64,000 bases of DNA from Mycobacterium noviomagense (lineage in GTDB: Bacteria > Actinomycetota > Actinomycetes > Mycobacteriales > Mycobacteriaceae), in assembly GCF_010731635.1 (NCBI RefSeq), contig NZ_AP022583.1:3658001-3722000 (forward strand), written 5' to 3'. The first letter of the stretch is position 1. The number at the start of each line of letters is the position of its first letter. The position numbers and the translations under genes are program-made. Under the pieces are notes generated by a model that worked only from the letters and a program-made list of their open reading frames with translations, was not told the origin of the DNA and did not search any database. Positions 37,968 to 46,972 of this stretch are shown here, one piece after another.

Positions 37968-38336
37968 TCAGCGGGCCGCCCACTCTTTGGCGCGCTCGAG
38001 CTCGTCAAGGCCGAACACGGCGACCTCGCCGGGGAGCATCCAGGCCAGCGCGTGCATAGTATGGGCGACCCATTGCTTATCGGACACTATCGCGATTCGT
38101 TTGAAGGCCGAATAATGCGGCAGCACAGTGCCGAAGCCCAGCTTTAGGTCTGCGGCTAACCCGCCGTGTCCGAAGCCCTCGTAATCCGACGCGATTACCT
38201 CCACGATCCTGATCTCGCCCTTTTTGAGCAGCTGCTCTATGGCCGGCTGCAACTCGCGCAGTTCGTCACCAAGCAGCCGGCCGGAAACGCGAATACCGGT
38301 CACTCCCTCTGGCATGTTCGGCACTAGTTTGATCAT
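37968..38336 (-). CDS. SpoIIAA-like (STAS fold) protein
   Basis: The protein has 122 aa from the ATG at 38336, preceded by a strong CTTAAGGAG. It shows VTGIRVSGRLLGDELRELQPAIEQLL and YSAFKRIAIVSDKQWVAHTMHALAWMLPGEVAVFGLDELERAKEWA, typical of the lipid-binding-like SpoIIAA-like family (Pfam 11964). No phosphorylation Ser is evident. It lies 62 bp after pfkB in the same direction and is probably co-transcribed within the DosR island. Function unknown. Confidence 0.8.
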   Translation of the reverse strand: MIKLVPNMPEGVTGIRVSGRLLGDELRELQPAIEQLLKKGEIRIVEVIASDYEGFGHGGLAADLKLGFGTVLPHYSAFKRIAIVSDKQWVAHTMHALAWMLPGEVAVFGLDELERAKEWAAR

Positions 38337-38398
38337 CGAATTCTCCTTAAGTGTCAGAGGAACGTCTCGCTTGCTGGGTTCGTACTGTTGCTTGTCGA

Positions 38399-39367
38399 TC
38401 ACACTTCGGTTGGCTCCGGTACTATCTCGAAAAGGCGTTCCGCGTCAGCACAGTTACACGCGGCGGTGCCAGGCGTCATCAACATCGCTGCCCCCGCAGC
38501 AATTCCGAAGCGAACAGATTTGTCGATCGGCCATCCTCGACTGAAGCCGACGGTGATCGCGGCTACCATCGCGTCGCCAGCTCCGACACCGCTGACGGTG
38601 CGCACCGGCACCGACAAAAACCGTTGGCACCCATGTGGTGTCGCGAGCAGCGCACCATGCGAACCGAGTGACACCACCACGGCTTGGGCCCGGCCGCACC
38701 GGATGAACTTTAGCGCGGCTGCCACTTGCTCTGATTCGGTGCCGAGGTCAGAACCAATGCACTCGCGGAGTTCTCGCACGCTGGCTTTCAGTAGGAACAC
38801 CCCGAACGTGATGTGCCTCAAGCCGCTGCCGGATGTGTCGAGGACAAGTAACGATCCCAGCTCCGCGCAGATGTCGGCGACGCGCTGATAATAATCGGCG
38901 GGTGCGCCCGGCGGCAGGCTTCCGCTGGCCACCACAAAGTCGGCCGATCTTGCCGCCAGCCGCAGTTCGTCGAGGCATTGAGCTTGTTCTGCGAAAGTCA
39001 ACCGCGGACCGGGTAGCACAAACCGATACTGGTGGCCGCTGCAGGTATCATTGATCGTGAAACTCTCCCGCGTCGTGTCGGCGATCGGGATCCGACGAAA
39101 TGGAACATCAGACTCGGCAACCAAATCGGCGACTAGCTGTCCGGTCTGACCGCCGGCGGGAAATACCGCAGACGCCGATGCACCAAGGGCATGAGCAATG
39201 CGGGCTACGTTGATGCCACCGCCGCCGGCGTCATACCGCGCGCCGTGACAGCGGACTTTCTCGGTGTGCCGGACGCGGTCGGCGGTCGTGGTGATATCGA
39301 GAGCCGGATTCATCGTCAACGTCACAATCCGCGATCCACTCCGCGCGGGCCGAATCGGTGGCTTCAT
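38399..39367 (-). CDS. pfkB: PfkB-family sugar kinase (Rv2029c-like)
   Basis: The protein has 322 aa of the ribokinase fold. It opens with IVTLTMNPALDITTTADRV. The GGGGINVARIAHALG segment and the C-terminal GVGAGDAMVAAITVG with the catalytic Asp are the two PfkB signatures. Closest to 1-phosphofructokinase/6-phosphofructokinase-2 types; M. tuberculosis pfkB is in the DosR regulon. Four DosR-type cores lie in the 230-bp gap upstream, shared with the divergent HtrA-like gene. Confidence 0.9.
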   Translation of the reverse strand: MKPPIRPARSGSRIVTLTMNPALDITTTADRVRHTEKVRCHGARYDAGGGGINVARIAHALGASASAVFPAGGQTGQLVADLVAESDVPFRRIPIADTTRESFTINDTCSGHQYRFVLPGPRLTFAEQAQCLDELRLAARSADFVVASGSLPPGAPADYYQRVADICAELGSLLVLDTSGSGLRHITFGVFLLKASVRELRECIGSDLGTESEQVAAALKFIRCGRAQAVVVSLGSHGALLATPHGCQRFLSVPVRTVSGVGAGDAMVAAITVGFSRGWPIDKSVRFGIAAGAAMLMTPGTAACNCADAERLFEIVPEPTEV

Positions 39368-39424
39368 CTCTGGTCACACTCCATTCACCGGCAACTCGAT
39401 CCGACCATGTGACGGGTTTCCGCG

Positions 39425-39527
39425 GTAGGTACGGAAGTCCTGTGTGCTAGGGCCGTTCGTCGGGCAACTCGGCACGTCGCGAATTGCAGCGACAAACGCC
39501 CGCAGGCATTGGGACTTCGGTCCCTAC
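39425..39527. promoter_or_regulatory. Four DosR-type boxes between pfkB and the HtrA-like gene
   Basis: Two 22-bp pairs are seen: GGTACGGAAGTCCT (39428-39441, 10/14) with GGGCCGTTCGTCGG (39450-39463, 9/14), and GCGACAAACGCCCG (39489-39502, 9/14) with GGGACTTCGGTCCC (39511-39524, 12/14, the strongest core in the window together with 46394). The left pair serves pfkB, the right pair the HtrA-like gene. Confidence 0.8.
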
Positions 39528-39597
39528 TAGGACGAGCATCGCGAGGTGAAGATGTAGTCGATATACCGCGATACGAACCAATCAGTTAGGGAATAGG

Positions 39598-40860
39598 GTG
39601 ACCCAACTCCCAGCAGCGCAGCAGCTGTCTTCGGCGGCTGCAACGGCCGGCACCGGCAATGCGCAGCGCATCATGAAGGCCGATCATCGCGAAGCGCCAA
39701 ATGCCCGGCACCAGAGCCTTTCGCGCGATATCAAACTTTTTGCCGGCGCAATGGCAGTGGCGGTGATCTCCGGGATTATCGGGGCAACTGCCGTACTGGC
39801 TGTCGATCCATTCGGTGATCAACATGCTCATGGCAGCGCTTCGGCCCTGTGGCCCACGCTCGAGTCACCGGATTACTCCCTTGAGCGCGCTGTCGCCAAG
39901 GCAGTGCCCAGTGTCGTCAAACTGGAGACGGACACCGATCAGCTGTTCCAAGGCGCATCGGGTGTCGTCTGGGCCGCTGACGGGCTGATCCTGACCAACA
40001 GCAGCGAGATCGTGCCTTCCGGCGGCAAAACCGGCGGCGACGGTTCCATGAAAACGGTGGCCACTTTTGCAGACGGCCGTACGGCACCGTTCAGCGTGGT
40101 GGGGCTGGACTTAGCGAGTGATCTGGCAGTTGTTCGTGCACAAGGAGTTTCCGGGCTCACACCGATCACGGTCGGCTCTTCAGCCAATCTCCACGTGGGT
40201 CAGAAAGTGGCTGCGGTCGGGTCTCCATTGGGCCTGCAGAGCACCGTAACGACGGGTGTCATCAGTGCGTTGCACCGCCCTGTACCCACCATCGTCGACT
40301 CCTCCGGCCGGGAGACCGTGCTCGACGCGATCCAAACCGACGCGTCGCTCAACCCGGGGAGTTTGGGCGGCGCGCTGATCGACAACAACGGCGAACTCAT
40401 TGGCGTCACTGCTGTGATCGCCGCGACCGGCGCCAACTTGCTCTTTGGGCCGAGTGGTTCAAATGGGCTCGGGTTCGCTGTTCCGGTCGATCAAGCCAAG
40501 CGAATCGCACGCGAGTTGATCACCACCGGCAAAGCGTCGCATGCCTATCTGGGTGTGCGAATGATCGCAGACGATACTCATGGCGCCAAAGTCACTGAGA
40601 CGCAACCTGGTAGCCCCGCCGCGGCGGCCGGCTTGGTACCCGGGACGGTGATCACCATGGTGGACAACCGAGTGATCGCGACCTCGGCGGCGGCGGTTGC
40701 GGCAATCCTGTCGAAGGCTCCGGGCGACACTGTGACGCTCACCTATACCGATACCGCGCGCAATCCGCGCACCACACGGGTGGTGCTCGCCTCTGACCGT
40801 GAGTGGCCCGCCGACCACGAAATCATCGTGACCGGCAGCTCACGCTTTCCCTCTGCGTGA
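39598..40860 (+). CDS. HtrA/trypsin-like protein with PDZ domain, catalytic residues lost (pseudoprotease)
   Basis: The protein has 420 aa from the GTG at 39598. An ATG at 39673 would also fit. One membrane helix at residues 47-69 anchors it, with the rest outside. The trypsin-like domain is clear, but the His site (LTNxH in the family) reads LTNSSE, with S136 in place of His. The Ser site (GNSGG) reads GSLGG, with L256 in place of Ser. Only the Asp (D175, SDLAVV) remains. A normal PDZ domain follows (AYLGVRMIADDTHGAKVTETQPGSPAAAAGLVPG). It is probably a binding or chaperone-like protein. Strong DosR-type boxes lie upstream. Confidence 0.87.
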   Translation: MTQLPAAQQLSSAAATAGTGNAQRIMKADHREAPNARHQSLSRDIKLFAGAMAVAVISGIIGATAVLAVDPFGDQHAHGSASALWPTLESPDYSLERAVAKAVPSVVKLETDTDQLFQGASGVVWAADGLILTNSSEIVPSGGKTGGDGSMKTVATFADGRTAPFSVVGLDLASDLAVVRAQGVSGLTPITVGSSANLHVGQKVAAVGSPLGLQSTVTTGVISALHRPVPTIVDSSGRETVLDAIQTDASLNPGSLGGALIDNNGELIGVTAVIAATGANLLFGPSGSNGLGFAVPVDQAKRIARELITTGKASHAYLGVRMIADDTHGAKVTETQPGSPAAAAGLVPGTVITMVDNRVIATSAAAVAAILSKAPGDTVTLTYTDTARNPRTTRVVLASDREWPADHEIIVTGSSRFPSA

Positions 40861-40892
40861 CCAGATGTTGGACAGCAGCACGATGTTGCGGT

Positions 40893-41780
40893 TTAGTGCT
40901 GGCGGGCCACGATGACCGGTATGCGGGCCGCGTTCACTACCGCCGTGCTCACCGAGCCCAGCAGCATCCCCGCGAATCCGCCTCGGCCGCGGCTACCAAC
41001 CACGACGAGTTGGGATGACTGGGCTTGATCGATCAGATGAAGGGCGGGGTGGCCCGACACAATCCGGCGATCCACGCTGACGTCGGGATAGCGTTCCTGC
41101 CAGCCCGCCAGGCGTTCAGCTAATGCCGCCACCGCCCCCGCCTGTTGCGCTGACCATTCCGCCGTGCCGATCTCGTACACGTCGGCATCACTCCAGGCAT
41201 GCAGTGCAATCAATCCCACGTCACGCCGGGACGCCTCGTCGAAGGCGATTGCGGTGGCCAACTCCGAGGCCGGCGAGCCGTCGATGCCAACCAAGACCGG
41301 CAGTTGTGAGGGCTGCGGCGCGAACGGATCCTCCTGGTGGACCACCGCCACCGGGCAGCGGGCGTGGTAGACCAGTCCGGTGCTGACCGAGCCCAGCAGA
41401 ACTCGATCTAATAAACCCCGCCCCCGGCGCCCCACCACCGCCAGCTGCGCATCCTTGGACAGATCAACAAGCGTCGCAACGGGCGGCCCCGACACCACTT
41501 CGCGATCGATCTGAGGGCGCGCTCCGTTTTGGAGGCTGTCTTCGACCACTTTTACGGCATCGTCGATGATCTTCCGACCGAATGCCTGCAGCTCTTCGCT
41601 GGGTTCGGCGGATCCGCCGAACACCGCTGGGCCCCATCCCTGCGCGAAGATGACATGGACCAGGGTCAACGGGGCGTTGCGCATCGCCGCCTCATGTGCC
41701 GCCCAGCGTATCGCCACTCTGGATGGCGACGACCCGTCGACGCCCACCACGACCCCCGAATGGGTGTCCTGCCTAGTCAT
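40893..41780 (-). CDS. Universal stress protein, two UspA domains
   Basis: The protein has 295 aa from the ATG at 41780, with GGAGAAGC upstream. Both domains keep the ATP motif (GRRGRGLLDRVLLGSVSTGL and GSRGRGGFAGMLLGSVSTAV). It is most similar to the USP at 28966-29859, suggesting duplication. Third gene of the operon fdxA-USP-USP, separated from the previous stop by 1 nt. Confidence 0.9.
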   Translation of the reverse strand: MTRQDTHSGVVVGVDGSSPSRVAIRWAAHEAAMRNAPLTLVHVIFAQGWGPAVFGGSAEPSEELQAFGRKIIDDAVKVVEDSLQNGARPQIDREVVSGPPVATLVDLSKDAQLAVVGRRGRGLLDRVLLGSVSTGLVYHARCPVAVVHQEDPFAPQPSQLPVLVGIDGSPASELATAIAFDEASRRDVGLIALHAWSDADVYEIGTAEWSAQQAGAVAALAERLAGWQERYPDVSVDRRIVSGHPALHLIDQAQSSQLVVVGSRGRGGFAGMLLGSVSTAVVNAARIPVIVARQH

Positions 41781-41781
41781 T

Positions 41782-42675
41782 TCATGCTTCTCCCAAGCGC
41801 GGACGTACAACGATCACAGGGACTTCCGCGGAATGCGCGACGGCCGAGCTCACAGAGCCCAACAGCTTGCCGGGGAACCCGCCGCGGCCGCAGCTACCGA
41901 CCACGACCAGTTGTGCGCGGCGGGACTCTTCGAGTAGCCAGCGGGCCGGCTTGTCGCATACCAGCCGGCGGTGAACTTTCACGTCGGGGTATCGTTCTTG
42001 CCAACCCGTCAGGCGTTTCGCGAGGACACGTTCGCCTTGGGCCTCGTAATCGCGCCAGTCCATCCCGAGTATGGGGAAGACACCGACATCGCTCCACGCG
42101 TGCAACGCGACAAGAGGCACCCCCCGCAGCGACGCTTCGTCGAAGGCCAAGGCGGTGGCCGCCTCTGACGCGGCGGACCCGTCGATGCCCACCAGCACCG
42201 GCGCATTCTGGTCGACCTCCATGGCGTCATCATCGCGGATGATGGCGACCGCACCGTAAGCGTGGTGGAGCAGGCCGTTGCTGACCGAGCCGAGAAGGAA
42301 GCGGCCGAACGCGTCCATCCCACGACTACCCGCAACGGTCATCGTGGCCTGCGCGGATGCCGAGACGAGTGCACGCACGATATCGGAATGGATGACCTCG
42401 GTGCGCAGGTCGAGCGATTGCGGTTCAGTCACACTCGCTAACACAGCCTTGTGTGCCTGCTCGATCACGTTGCCGGCGTTCTGCTCTCGCTGCGCAGAAA
42501 TTTGTGCCTGCCTTGACGGACTGGGCCAGTCGGGGATAAGGCCAACCACATGCATCAACGTGATTCGCTCGGCACGCATGACGGCTTCACGACTTGCCCA
42601 GCGTACCGCGGCATCCGACTCCGCCGAGCCGTCGACGCCGACCAGTATCCCGTACTCCGTTGTCGACTCTGCCAT
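41782..42675 (-). CDS. Universal stress protein, two UspA domains
   Basis: The protein has 297 aa from the ATG at 42675. The motif MAESTTEYGILVGVDGSAESDAAVRWASREAV opens domain 1, and GSRGMDAFGRFLLGSVSNGL and GSCGRGGFPGKLLGSVSSAV mark the two nucleotide-binding loops. Rv2005c/Rv2623-type. It lies 11 nt after fdxA and is probably read from the fdxA promoter. Confidence 0.9.
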   Translation of the reverse strand: MAESTTEYGILVGVDGSAESDAAVRWASREAVMRAERITLMHVVGLIPDWPSPSRQAQISAQREQNAGNVIEQAHKAVLASVTEPQSLDLRTEVIHSDIVRALVSASAQATMTVAGSRGMDAFGRFLLGSVSNGLLHHAYGAVAIIRDDDAMEVDQNAPVLVGIDGSAASEAATALAFDEASLRGVPLVALHAWSDVGVFPILGMDWRDYEAQGERVLAKRLTGWQERYPDVKVHRRLVCDKPARWLLEESRRAQLVVVGSCGRGGFPGKLLGSVSSAVAHSAEVPVIVVRPRLGEA

Positions 42676-42686
42676 CTCGCTTGTTC

Positions 42687-43055
42687 TCAACCATCCGGAT
42701 GGGTATGTGAGCACGATTCCGGTTGCGGCAGCGCGGCGACCAATGGTGTATCAACACCAACCCGACCCAGGACAGCAGCGCCACCCGGGGCGCCAAGAGG
42801 TGCACTACGGCCCGGTAAGACCTCGCTGAAGAACGCGGCGTTGTCGGCAAGGTGCTGTTGCTGGTCCGCCGGCAGATCAGTTTCGTAATAGATCGCCTCC
42901 ATACGGCAAATTAGCTTGCATGCACCGCAATCCACGCACTCGTCGGGGTTGATGTAGAGAGAACGAGCTCCTTCGTAGATGCAGTCCACCGGGCACTCCT
43001 GCACACACGACTTGTCCATCACGTCAATACATGCCCTGCCGATCACATAAGTCAT
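42687..43055 (-). CDS. fdxA: Ferredoxin FdxA (7Fe or 8Fe type)
   Basis: The protein has 122 aa from the ATG at 43055. Cluster ligands are C9, C17, C21 and C25 and C40, C43, C46 and C50 (CVDCGACKLICR). The residue after the last Cys is Arg, not the usual Pro. The C-terminal 60 residues are longer than usual and Gly/Pro-rich. TACGCT (43067 to 43062) ends 6 nt before the ATG, and a DosR-type box is centred 43.5 nt upstream. There is no ribosome-binding site, so a leaderless mRNA is likely. It heads the operon with two USPs and is known as a DosR gene in M. tuberculosis (Rv2007c). Confidence 0.92.
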   Translation of the reverse strand: MTYVIGRACIDVMDKSCVQECPVDCIYEGARSLYINPDECVDCGACKLICRMEAIYYETDLPADQQQHLADNAAFFSEVLPGRSAPLGAPGGAAVLGRVGVDTPLVAALPQPESCSHTHPDG

Positions 43056-43088
43056 GGCAAAAGCGTACCCATGGTGCGCCGCTGTCCT

Positions 43089-43130
43089 AGGGGGCCAAAA
43101 GCCCGTTTCCACGAGGACCAACGGCCCTGG
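43089..43130. promoter_or_regulatory. DosR-type box pair between fdxA and acg homologue 3
   Basis: GGGCCAAAAGCCCG (43092-43105, 10/14) serves fdxA and AGGACCAACGGCCC (43114-43127, 10/14) serves the divergent acg gene; they are 22 bp apart. For the acg side, TACTGT (43150-43155) is the -10, predicting a start near 43162. Confidence 0.8.
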
Positions 43131-43174
43131 CGTACCGCTGCCGAATCCTTACTGTCGAAAGGGGAGTGGTTGAG

Positions 43175-44155
43175 ATGACGCATAAGGTGCTTGAAACGGA
43201 TGTGATCCGCGATGCGGTGATGTTGGCTTGCCGTGCCCCTTCCCTACATAACAGCCAGCCCTGGCGTTGGGTCGCCGAGTGCCAACAACTCCAGCTGTTC
43301 GCCGACCGCGAAGAGCTGTTGCCGACCATCGACCCATCAGGCAGAGAGCTGCTACTGAGCTGTGGCGCGGTACTTGATCACCTGCGCGTGGCGATGGCAG
43401 CCGTTGGCTGGGAGGCCACCATCGAGCGGTTCCCGGATCCTGGTAAGGCCGATTTTCTGGCGGCCCTCCGGTTCACCCCGCAGGCGGTAACCGATGCGGA
43501 CCGGGAGCGGGCCGGGGCAATCCTGCGGCGAAGGACCGATCGGTTACCGTTCGCCGAGCCAAGGAGCTGGGATGCATTAGAACAGCGCCTGCGTGGCCGC
43601 TTGGACGATGGTGCGGTGATGCTCAGCGTGATATCCGACGATGCTCGTGAACAGCTGGCTGAGGCGTCGCGGCTCACAGAAGCGATCCGCCAGAACGATC
43701 CGTCATACCAATCCGAACTACGCTGGTGGACATCGCCATTCGATCTGGATCACGGAGTACCGCCCAGCTCGCGAGTGTCTGCTTCGGAGGCGCGCCGTGT
43801 TGATGTGGCACGAGGCTTCCCGACCACGGGATACGAAGACCGGCGTGCCGCCATCGGTGCCGACCACTCCAAAATCCTGGTGCTGTCCACGCACGGCGAC
43901 ACCGGCCCGGAAGTTTTGCGGTGCGGTGAGGCGTTATCCGCTGTGTTGCTTGACTGCACGATTGCCGGGATGGCGACGTGCACGCTCACGCACATGACCG
44001 AAGTGACTCCGGCCCGGGAATTGATCCAGCGGCTGACCGGACAGCCCGGCCTGCCGCATTTATTGATTCGGGTGGGCCGGATACCGAGGGTCGAGCCGCA
44101 TCCTCCAGCCACGCCCCGGCGCCCGCTGAGCGACGTCCTGGAGCTTCGCCGCTGA
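43175..44155 (+). CDS. Acg-family FMN-binding nitroreductase homologue (third of three)
   Basis: The protein has 326 aa from the ATG at 43175, with AAGGGGAG 8 nt upstream; a GTG at 43166 is an alternative. Diagnostic blocks are MLACRAPSLHNSQPWRWVAE and PHLLIRVGRIPRVEPHPPATPRRPLSDVLEL. More similar to copy 1 than copy 2. It leads a run of genes with the KAS III pair 38 bp downstream. Confidence 0.9.
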   Translation: MTHKVLETDVIRDAVMLACRAPSLHNSQPWRWVAECQQLQLFADREELLPTIDPSGRELLLSCGAVLDHLRVAMAAVGWEATIERFPDPGKADFLAALRFTPQAVTDADRERAGAILRRRTDRLPFAEPRSWDALEQRLRGRLDDGAVMLSVISDDAREQLAEASRLTEAIRQNDPSYQSELRWWTSPFDLDHGVPPSSRVSASEARRVDVARGFPTTGYEDRRAAIGADHSKILVLSTHGDTGPEVLRCGEALSAVLLDCTIAGMATCTLTHMTEVTPARELIQRLTGQPGLPHLLIRVGRIPRVEPHPPATPRRPLSDVLELRR

Positions 44156-44193
44156 CGTTGGTGCTGGGCCTGCCTGGTTACGAGAGGTGGTGA

Positions 44194-45303
44194 TTGGCGG
44201 TGCGAACCCACTGGCTGGTGATGGACGTCGCGGGCAATGGAGGTGCAGCCGCGTATAGCACACGAGTGGCCGGGGCAGGCCGGCATTTGCCCGCCACGCA
44301 CCTCACCACAGACGAATTGATGTCCACCACGCGCCATCACACCCATATTGACTTGGAGCGGCTGACCGGCATACGTGAGCGTCGCGTCTCAGTCGGAGAT
44401 GAGGACTCCTACAGCCTGGCGACTTCGGCGGCGCTCGACTGCCTGGCCCGGGCACAGCAGGATCCGGTGGCGATCGACGTCGTGATCAACTGCAGCATCA
44501 CGAAGTTTCGCGGTGGCCTTACCCAGTGGCTGGAACCCTCGATGAGTATTGCTGTCGCCCATGGGATCGGCGCTGAGAACGCGATGACCTTCGACGTCTC
44601 CAACGCTTGCGCCGGAATGCTGACCGGTGTCACGGTGCTCAACAACTGGATCCGGCAGTGAACCGTCGAGCGGGGGCTGGTTGTCAGCGGCGAATACATT
44701 TCCCCGCTCGGTAAAAACGCAGCCCGGCACATCCGCAACATCATGAGCAAAGAGCTTGCCTCGCTGACCCTCGGTGACGCGGGAGCGGCCCTGCTGCTCG
44801 AACGTGCGCCCTCTGGATCGGGTGGCATCAGGCTGGCCGGGTTCACGACCGTCGCGGACTACAGCCGACTGTGCCTGGCCTACCCCAAGGGCCGCGATCC
44901 GGGTGCCCGGATGTTCACCGATTCTCGCGGTATTCACCGCGCTGCAATGTCGAATACCCCGCTGTTGCTGCACGAAGTCTTAGACACGGCAGGCATTTCC
45001 ATCCATGACATCGACCATGTGATCACCCACCAAACGTCGGCGCGCGCCATCCGCAAAGGCATGGCGGCGATGGCGGCGTCTTTCGGTGAGAGCCCTCGCC
45101 ATGACGCGGTAATCACGGTGGATCGGTACGGTAACACCGCCTCGACGACCCATACGGTGGCCCTTGTCGAAGAACTCGAAGCAGGACGCATCCAGCCGGG
45201 CGAGACGGTCGCGCTGATCGCTTTGGCATCAGGCCTGGAGATCGGCGTCATTCTTCTCACTTTGGACGAAGATCTGGTGAAGCGTTATGGGCACAGTCAT
45301 TGA
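44194..45303 (+). pseudogene. 3-Oxoacyl-ACP synthase III-like protein interrupted by an in-frame TGA
   Basis: The TTG at 44194 has AGAGGTGG upstream. The frame runs 155 codons, meets TGA at 44659-44661, then continues in the same frame to 45303 (370 codons total). All thiolase-fold catalytic residues are kept across the stop: C139 (SNACAGML), H279 (ITHQTSARAI) and N314 (YGNTASTTH). No frameshift is present. A single change in a CGA or GGA codon would explain the stop. Options are a recent nonsense mutation, read-through, or a sequencing error. The downstream part could restart at the ATG at 44743, but would then lack the active-site Cys. It overlaps a second KAS III gene by 17 bp. Confidence 0.75.
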
Positions 45304-46204
45304 GCGAATCGAGATCACCAGTGGCGGTTGGCGCTCCCGTCATAGCGCGCTGCGACTGGCCGTCGCGGCGGCCAAGAAATGTCTGCAGTTGTCTGGGCGA
45401 GACCCCGACGACGTCGACCTTTTGGTCAACGCCGGGGTTTACCGCGACAGGAATCTGGGGGAACCCGCGCTTGCCGCCCTCATCCAAGAGGACATCGGCG
45501 CCAATGTGGAGGATCCCCATGCCGACGCGCACGGGACGTTCTCCTTCGACATCGCCAACGGCACCTGCGGCATACTCACCGCCTTGCAGATCGTCGACGG
45601 ATTTTTGCGTTCGCGCACCATCGGTTGCGCTCTGATCGTGGCCAGCGATGCTGATCCCGGACACGGGATGAGCGAGCACTTCCCATTCTCGCCGGTCGGC
45701 GCCGCACTGTTGTGCAGTTGGTCTGGCGACGGCGACGGCTTGGGGCCATTTCACTGGGCGAACTGCCCCGACGACGGAGAGAGCTTCCACGCAACAGTGG
45801 GGCGCGGAGACGCACGTAACGTGCTGCGATTCGGCGAATCGACTACGAAGGGACGGGAGTTGGCCGCTGCCGGCGCGGAGGCGGCTCGCGGCTGCCTCGC
45901 CAAGTGCTCGCTTGGAATTGAGGACCTCGATGCGATCGTCGCCGCTCCAGGCCTGCGCGGCTACCGCACTGCGCTCGCGGCCGAACTGGGCGTGCCGGTC
46001 GAACAGATCACCGTCGCAGCCGATGAAAGGATCCACACCGGCTCGCTGGCAGCGGCGCTACACCGCGGTGCTCGTCTGCTTCCCACGGGCGCGCCGGTTC
46101 TGGTCATCGCTGCCGGCGCAGGGATCACGGCTGGCGCGGCACTGTATTGCCAGCCCAGCCGAGTGTGGTCGACAGGAACGACACCGCAACTGTCCGGTGC
46201 CTGA
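45287..46204 (+). CDS. KAS III-like protein lacking the canonical His and Asn
   Basis: The protein has 305 aa and overlaps the previous gene. The nucleophile Cys is kept (C94 in ANGTCGILTAL). At the positions of the His and Asn motifs are AAPGLRGYR and ADERIHTGS, so the decarboxylating Claisen machinery is incomplete. It may be the partner of the preceding protein in a hetero-oligomer, or a Cys-only acyltransferase. It is in a DosR-controlled gene run, but the product of such a pair is unknown. Confidence 0.78.
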   Translation: MGTVIERIEITSGGWRSRHSALRLAVAAAKKCLQLSGRDPDDVDLLVNAGVYRDRNLGEPALAALIQEDIGANVEDPHADAHGTFSFDIANGTCGILTALQIVDGFLRSRTIGCALIVASDADPGHGMSEHFPFSPVGAALLCSWSGDGDGLGPFHWANCPDDGESFHATVGRGDARNVLRFGESTTKGRELAAAGAEAARGCLAKCSLGIEDLDAIVAAPGLRGYRTALAAELGVPVEQITVAADERIHTGSLAAALHRGARLLPTGAPVLVIAAGAGITAGAALYCQPSRVWSTGTTPQLSGA

Positions 46205-46368
46205 TGGATTTTCGAAACGGGTAGGCACCACGATGCGCTCTAAACACCCCCGCATTCCGGAGCATAAGCAGTTGACGCGCTTGCAGCTGTATATCATCGC
46301 ATCGGCCATGTGGCCGTGGCTTTCTCATCCGTTACGGCTGCACAATTCGACATGCCAATAGATCCATA

Positions 46369-46410
46369 GGTTGGGCGAACGGCACAAGATCGCGGGACTT
46401 CGGTCCCTAT
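46369..46410. promoter_or_regulatory. DosR-type box pair upstream of a membrane protein
   Basis: TGGGCGAACGGCAC (46372-46385, 8/14) and GGGACTTCGGTCCC (46394-46407, 12/14) are 22 bp apart in the 271-bp gap after the KAS III gene. The core at 46394 is identical to the one at 39511. Confidence 0.78.
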
Positions 46411-46475
46411 CGGTGGTAACCCGTCAGGTGGTCGAATGGCGGCTGCAAAGATCGGCCAGAGGAAAGGCAATAGCA

Positions 46476-46943
46476 ATGACCTCCTTACCACAATCCCAAG
46501 CCAGAACGCTCATGTTCGCCCGCGAGATCGGTCCATTCCTCGTTATCGTCACGGCCACAGCCGTCGCTCGCACCTCGGAAATGCGAGCCCTCCTGTCGGA
46601 GTTCGGCGCAAACTTCGTGTGGCCATGGGTAACTGGCGCATTCGTTCTGCTGATCGGCCTGGTCGTGGTCGCTCTTCACCCGTATTGGCGAGGTGCCGCA
46701 GCGGTTATCGTGTCGGTCCTGGGCTGGTTGACGGTGTTAAAGGGACTGTTCCTCATGGCATTTCCCCGCACCTTCATTTTGGTCGCCGTGCGTGCGCTCG
46801 ACGCGACTATGTGGTGGTGGACGGCGTTCGTGGTTATGGGCCTGATCGGGCTGTATCTGACGTATGTTGGCTGGACTCTCGCTGCGAGTCGGCCCACGTC
46901 CCAGGCGACGCGTTCGGCGCCGGATCTTCCGCGCGCCGCCTGA
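46476..46943 (+). CDS. Four-helix membrane protein, function unknown
   Basis: The protein has 155 aa from the ATG at 46476, with AGAGGAAAGG upstream. Four hydrophobic stretches (IGPFLVIVTATAVA, WVTGAFVLLIGLVVVAL, AAAVIVSVLGWLTVLKGLFLMA and MWWWTAFVVMGLIGLYLTYVGWTL) make it an integral membrane protein with short loops. I do not recognise a named family. The strong DosR-type box upstream makes it a likely regulon member. It converges with ctpF. Confidence 0.78.
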   Translation: MTSLPQSQARTLMFAREIGPFLVIVTATAVARTSEMRALLSEFGANFVWPWVTGAFVLLIGLVVVALHPYWRGAAAVIVSVLGWLTVLKGLFLMAFPRTFILVAVRALDATMWWWTAFVVMGLIGLYLTYVGWTLAASRPTSQATRSAPDLPRAA

Positions 46944-46972
46944 TCAAGCAGCCGCGTCCCCTTCAACGAGGG

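Noticed and set aside
44659..44661. TGA as a selenocysteine codon
   Set aside because: The position is not a catalytic residue in this family, there is no visible selenocysteine insertion element, and a nonsense change or error is simpler.
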